Origin: an uncultured Frankineae bacterium
GTDB taxonomy: Bacteria; Actinomycetota; Actinomycetes; Mycobacteriales; SCTD01
NCBI GenBank assembly: GCA_902805805.1
Contig: CADCUE010000004.1
Span: 1 to 19,634 of the forward strand
Direction: 5' to 3'
Length of the DNA: 19,634 nucleotides
Shown here: piece by piece, positions 17,253 to 19,634 of the stretch
How positions within the stretch are numbered: position 1 is the stretch's first letter
Layout of the letters: each line of letters opens with the position of its first letter
Position numbers and translations under genes: made by a program
The notes under the pieces: generated by a model
Database searches by the model: none
Told to the model about the DNA's origin: nothing
What the model saw: only the letters and a program-made list of their open reading frames with translations

Positions 17253-19595
17253 ATGGACCCGGCCGCGCGCAGCCTCGCGGACTGGCTGCGCAGCTGGCCG
17301 GACGACCGCCTCGCCCAGCTGCTGCAGGCCCGGCCGGACCTGGCGGTCCCCGTACCGCCCGATCTCGGCGTGCTCGCCGCCCGGGCGGCCGTGCGCCTGT
17401 CGGTCCTGCGCGCGCTCGAGCTGCTCAACGCCTTCGAGCTGGCCCTGCTCGACGGGCTGGTCCTGGCCGAGGACACCACGTCGCAGGACGCGTTGCTGCG
17501 CCTGGTCGGCGACGCCGCGCCGGCGGCGCGGGTCGCGGCGGGGGTGGAGCGGCTGGTCGGTCTCGCGCTCGTCTGGGGGCCGCCCGACCGGCTGCACGTC
17601 GTGGGTCCGGTGCGAGACGTGGTGGCCCCGGCCGCCGCAGGACTCGGCCGTCCGGTGCAGACCCTGCTGGCCCGCCTGCGCGTCAAGGACGTCGCCCCGG
17701 TGGCAGCCGCACTGGGCGTCGACGGCGTCGGGGGCGTCGTCGAGCTGTTCGGCAGCGCCGACCGGCTGGCCGAGCTGCTGGCGACCGTCGGTGAGCCCGA
17801 GCGCCGGGTCCTGGAGGCCCTCGCCTCCGGCTCGCCGCTCGGGCAGGTGCGCGACGCCAAGCGACCGCCGGACCCGGCCGCCGACGGGTCCCCGGTGCGC
17901 TGGCTGCTGGCCCGCGGGCTGCTGGTGCCGATCGACGACGACACGGTCGAGCTGCCGCGCGAGGTCGGCCTGGCCGTCCGCGGCGCCGCCGTGCTCGGAG
18001 ACCTGCGTCCGACGCCGCCGGCGCTCGAGACGGCGCGGACCCCGTCCGTCGACGGTGCGGCGACGCTCGCCGCCGCCGAGACGGTGACGCGGGTCGAGGC
18101 GCTGCTCGAGGCGTGGACGGCGGCCCCGCCCGGTGTCCTGCGGGCCGGCGGGCTCGGCGTGCGCGAGCTGAAGCGGGCCGCTGCGGCGATGGACACCGAC
18201 GAGCCCACGGCCGCGCTGCTCGTGGAGGTCGCCGCCGCCGCCGGGCTCGTCGACCAGACGCCCGGGCTCGATCCCGAGTGGGTGCCGACGCCGGCGTACG
18301 ACACCTGGGCCGCCCGGCCGCCGGAGCTGCGCTGGACCGCCCTGGCGCAGGCCTGGCTGGCGATGACCCGCCTGCCCGGGCTGGTCGGCGAGCGCGACGA
18401 CCGCGACAAGGTCCTCGCGCCGCTCGGTCCGGACGTGGAGCGCCCCGGCGCTCCGGCCGAGCGCCGCCGGGTGCTGGAGGCCCTGGCGACGGCTCCCGCT
18501 GGTCACTCCGTCACCGCGGCGAGCGTCCGCGGGCTGCTCGTGTGGTCGGCGCCGCGGCGCGGTGGGCGGCTGCGCGACCTGGTGCACCGCTGGGCGCTCG
18601 CGGAGGCCGAGCGGCTGGGCGTGACGGGGCGCGGCGGCCTGGCCGGGCACGCCCGCGCGCTGCTCGCCGGTGACGAGCGGGAGGCCGCCCGGGTGCTGGG
18701 CGCGGGCCTGCCCGAGCCGCTCGACCACGTGCTGGTCCAGCCCGACCTCACCGTGGTGGCCCCCGGACCGCTCGAGCGAGATCTCGCGCGCGAGCTGGCG
18801 CTCGTCGCCGACGTCGAGTCGACCGGCGGCGCGACGGTCTACCGGGTCAGCGAGGCCTCCGTGCGCCGCGCCCTGGACGCCGGGCGCAGCGCGAGCGACG
18901 TCCAGGAGCTGTTCCGGACCCGGTCCCGGACTCCGGTGCCGCAGGCCCTGACCTACCTCGTCGACGACGTCGCCCGCCGGCACGGGCGGATGCGCGTCGG
19001 CACGGCGTCGTCGTACCTGCGCTGCGACGACGAGGCGCTGCTGTCCGAGGTGCTCGTCGCCAAGCGGGCGCAGCCCCTGCGCCTGCGCCGGCTGGCCCCC
19101 ACGGTGCTGGTGAGCGGCTCCCCCCTCGACACGGTGCTCGAGGCCCTGCGCGCGGCCGGCTTCGCCCCGGCGGCCGAGGCGCCCGACGGCGCGCTGCTGC
19201 TGGGCCGGCCGGACGCGCGGCGCACGCCGCTGCGCCCGCGCGGCAGCCGCTACGGCGAGCAGGCGGTGCTCGGCGAGGAGCAGGCCGCGCTGTCGGTGAT
19301 GGCGCTGCGGGCCGGCGACCTGGCCGCGCGTGCCGCCCGGCGCGCTCCGGTGAGCACCAGCCGCACGGCCACCGGCGACGTGCTCGCCTTCCTGCAGGAC
19401 GCCGCGCGCGAGCGCCGGCAGGTCTGGATCGGCTACGTCGACGCGCAGGGCCGGTCGACCTCGCGCGTGGTCGAGCCGCGCAGCGTCGAGGGCGGCTACG
19501 TCACCGCGTACGACCACCTGCGGCAGGAGGACCGGACGTTCTCGCTGCACCGGGTCACCGGCGTGGCCGACGTCGATGCCGCCGAGGGCGCCTGA
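17253..19595 (+). CDS. XPB/Ssl2-associated helicase-like protein with C-terminal WYL-like domain
   Basis: A 780-residue soluble protein of the actinobacterial helicase-associated family (Helicase_C_3 type). Residues 1-480 are helical repeats of winged-helix flavour, starting [40 protein letters not shown] (about 490-509) begins the conserved XPB-like domain, running to about 635 with [20 protein letters not shown] and RHGRMRVG. No Walker A or DEAH motif is present, so it is not a motor itself. Residues 708-775 ([20 protein letters not shown], then [20 protein letters not shown] and [15 protein letters not shown]) look like a WYL domain, which in other proteins senses ligands or nucleic acid. 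ATG 17253 follows TACTCT at 7 nt. In mycobacteria the homologue precedes the XPB helicase gene; that position is beyond this window. Confidence 0.88.
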   Translation: MDPAARSLADWLRSWPDDRLAQLLQARPDLAVPVPPDLGVLAARAAVRLSVLRALELLNAFELALLDGLVLAEDTTSQDALLRLVGDAAPAARVAAGVERLVGLALVWGPPDRLHVVGPVRDVVAPAAAGLGRPVQTLLARLRVKDVAPVAAALGVDGVGGVVELFGSADRLAELLATVGEPERRVLEALASGSPLGQVRDAKRPPDPAADGSPVRWLLARGLLVPIDDDTVELPREVGLAVRGAAVLGDLRPTPPALETARTPSVDGAATLAAAETVTRVEALLEAWTAAPPGVLRAGGLGVRELKRAAAAMDTDEPTAALLVEVAAAAGLVDQTPGLDPEWVPTPAYDTWAARPPELRWTALAQAWLAMTRLPGLVGERDDRDKVLAPLGPDVERPGAPAERRRVLEALATAPAGHSVTAASVRGLLVWSAPRRGGRLRDLVHRWALAEAERLGVTGRGGLAGHARALLAGDEREAARVLGAGLPEPLDHVLVQPDLTVVAPGPLERDLARELALVADVESTGGATVYRVSEASVRRALDAGRSASDVQELFRTRSRTPVPQALTYLVDDVARRHGRMRVGTASSYLRCDDEALLSEVLVAKRAQPLRLRRLAPTVLVSGSPLDTVLEALRAAGFAPAAEAPDGALLLGRPDARRTPLRPRGSRYGEQAVLGEEQAALSVMALRAGDLAARAARRAPVSTSRTATGDVLAFLQDAARERRQVWIGYVDAQGRSTSRVVEPRSVEGGYVTAYDHLRQEDRTFSLHRVTGVADVDAAEGA

Positions 19596-19634
19596 GGCCG
19601 GTTCAGGAGCGGCGTCGCGCTGCCCCTCGGCAAC

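Noticed and set aside
16920..19550. An 876-residue open frame on the - strand covering the helicase-associated gene
   Set aside because: It is arginine/glycine-rich without domains and is the antisense of a gene with clear homology and proper codon bias; long antisense frames are expected at this GC content.
19596..19634. The 3' end of a convergent - strand gene with TGA at 19603-19605
   Set aside because: Only about 30 bases are available, with weak codon bias, so no gene can be supported.

Overview
This 19.6 kb window is chromosomal DNA from a very high-GC member of the Actinomycetota. The evidence is almost exclusive G/C at third codon positions, families confined to or typical of that phylum (DUF2530, DUF2771, DUF3027, two-domain citrate synthase 2, RsbA-type MEDS/GHKL regulator), frequent GTG starts, 4-bp ATGA-like overlaps and TANNNT boxes placed 6-7 nt before start codons (leaderless transcripts). 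The gene content and rough order (citrate synthase 2, OhrR/MarR regulator, serC, DUF3027, cold-shock protein, XPB-associated protein) resemble, from memory, the Mycobacterium tuberculosis Rv0861c-Rv0889c neighbourhood, so this looks like an old, vertically inherited block rather than an island. No transposase, integrase, phage gene, CRISPR array, tRNA or rRNA was seen. The genus cannot be fixed from the sequence.

Layout. 3-116: the tail of an unknown + strand gene. 83-2013 (-): pdxH followed by an MFS exporter, start and stop overlapping. 2116-3234 (+): citrate synthase, closed by a hairpin shared with the convergent regulator. 3266-3739 (-): an OhrR-like MarR repressor, apparently with a CTG start. 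3955-5433 (+): a regulator in which a HicB-antitoxin-like/HTH module runs in frame into an RsbA-type MEDS plus GHKL anti-sigma kinase. 5493-6859 (+): serC and a small membrane protein. 6897-10190 (-): AzgA-type purine permease, a second MFS exporter and the RNA 2',3'-cyclic phosphodiesterase ThpR. 10267-11213 (+): DUF2530 protein and a TetR regulator. 11200-11556 (-): hotdog thioesterase. 11601-13682 (+): DUF998 membrane protein and an unusual SDR with a zinc ribbon. 13738-14586 (-): DUF3027 protein. 14789-15250 (+): DUF2771 lipoprotein. 15260-15643 (-): cold-shock protein. 15738-16003 (+): a possible leaderless 6-codon mini-ORF and a small membrane protein. 16000-17188 (-): a small disordered acidic protein and LarE. 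17253-19595 (+): XPB/Ssl2-associated helicase-like protein with a C-terminal WYL-like domain.

Functionally the block mixes central metabolism (citrate, serine and vitamin B6; SerC is itself PLP-dependent), purine uptake, efflux, and several regulators (OhrR/MarR, TetR, RsbA-like, Csp). The observations most worth following up are the HicB-HTH-MEDS-GHKL fusion with its own internal ribosome site and the palindromic region shared with the OhrR-like gene; the SDR that lacks the catalytic tyrosine and carries a four-cysteine ribbon; the putative leaderless mini-ORF coupled to a membrane protein; and the motor-less helicase-associated protein ending in a WYL-like module. None of these amounts to a proven new system.
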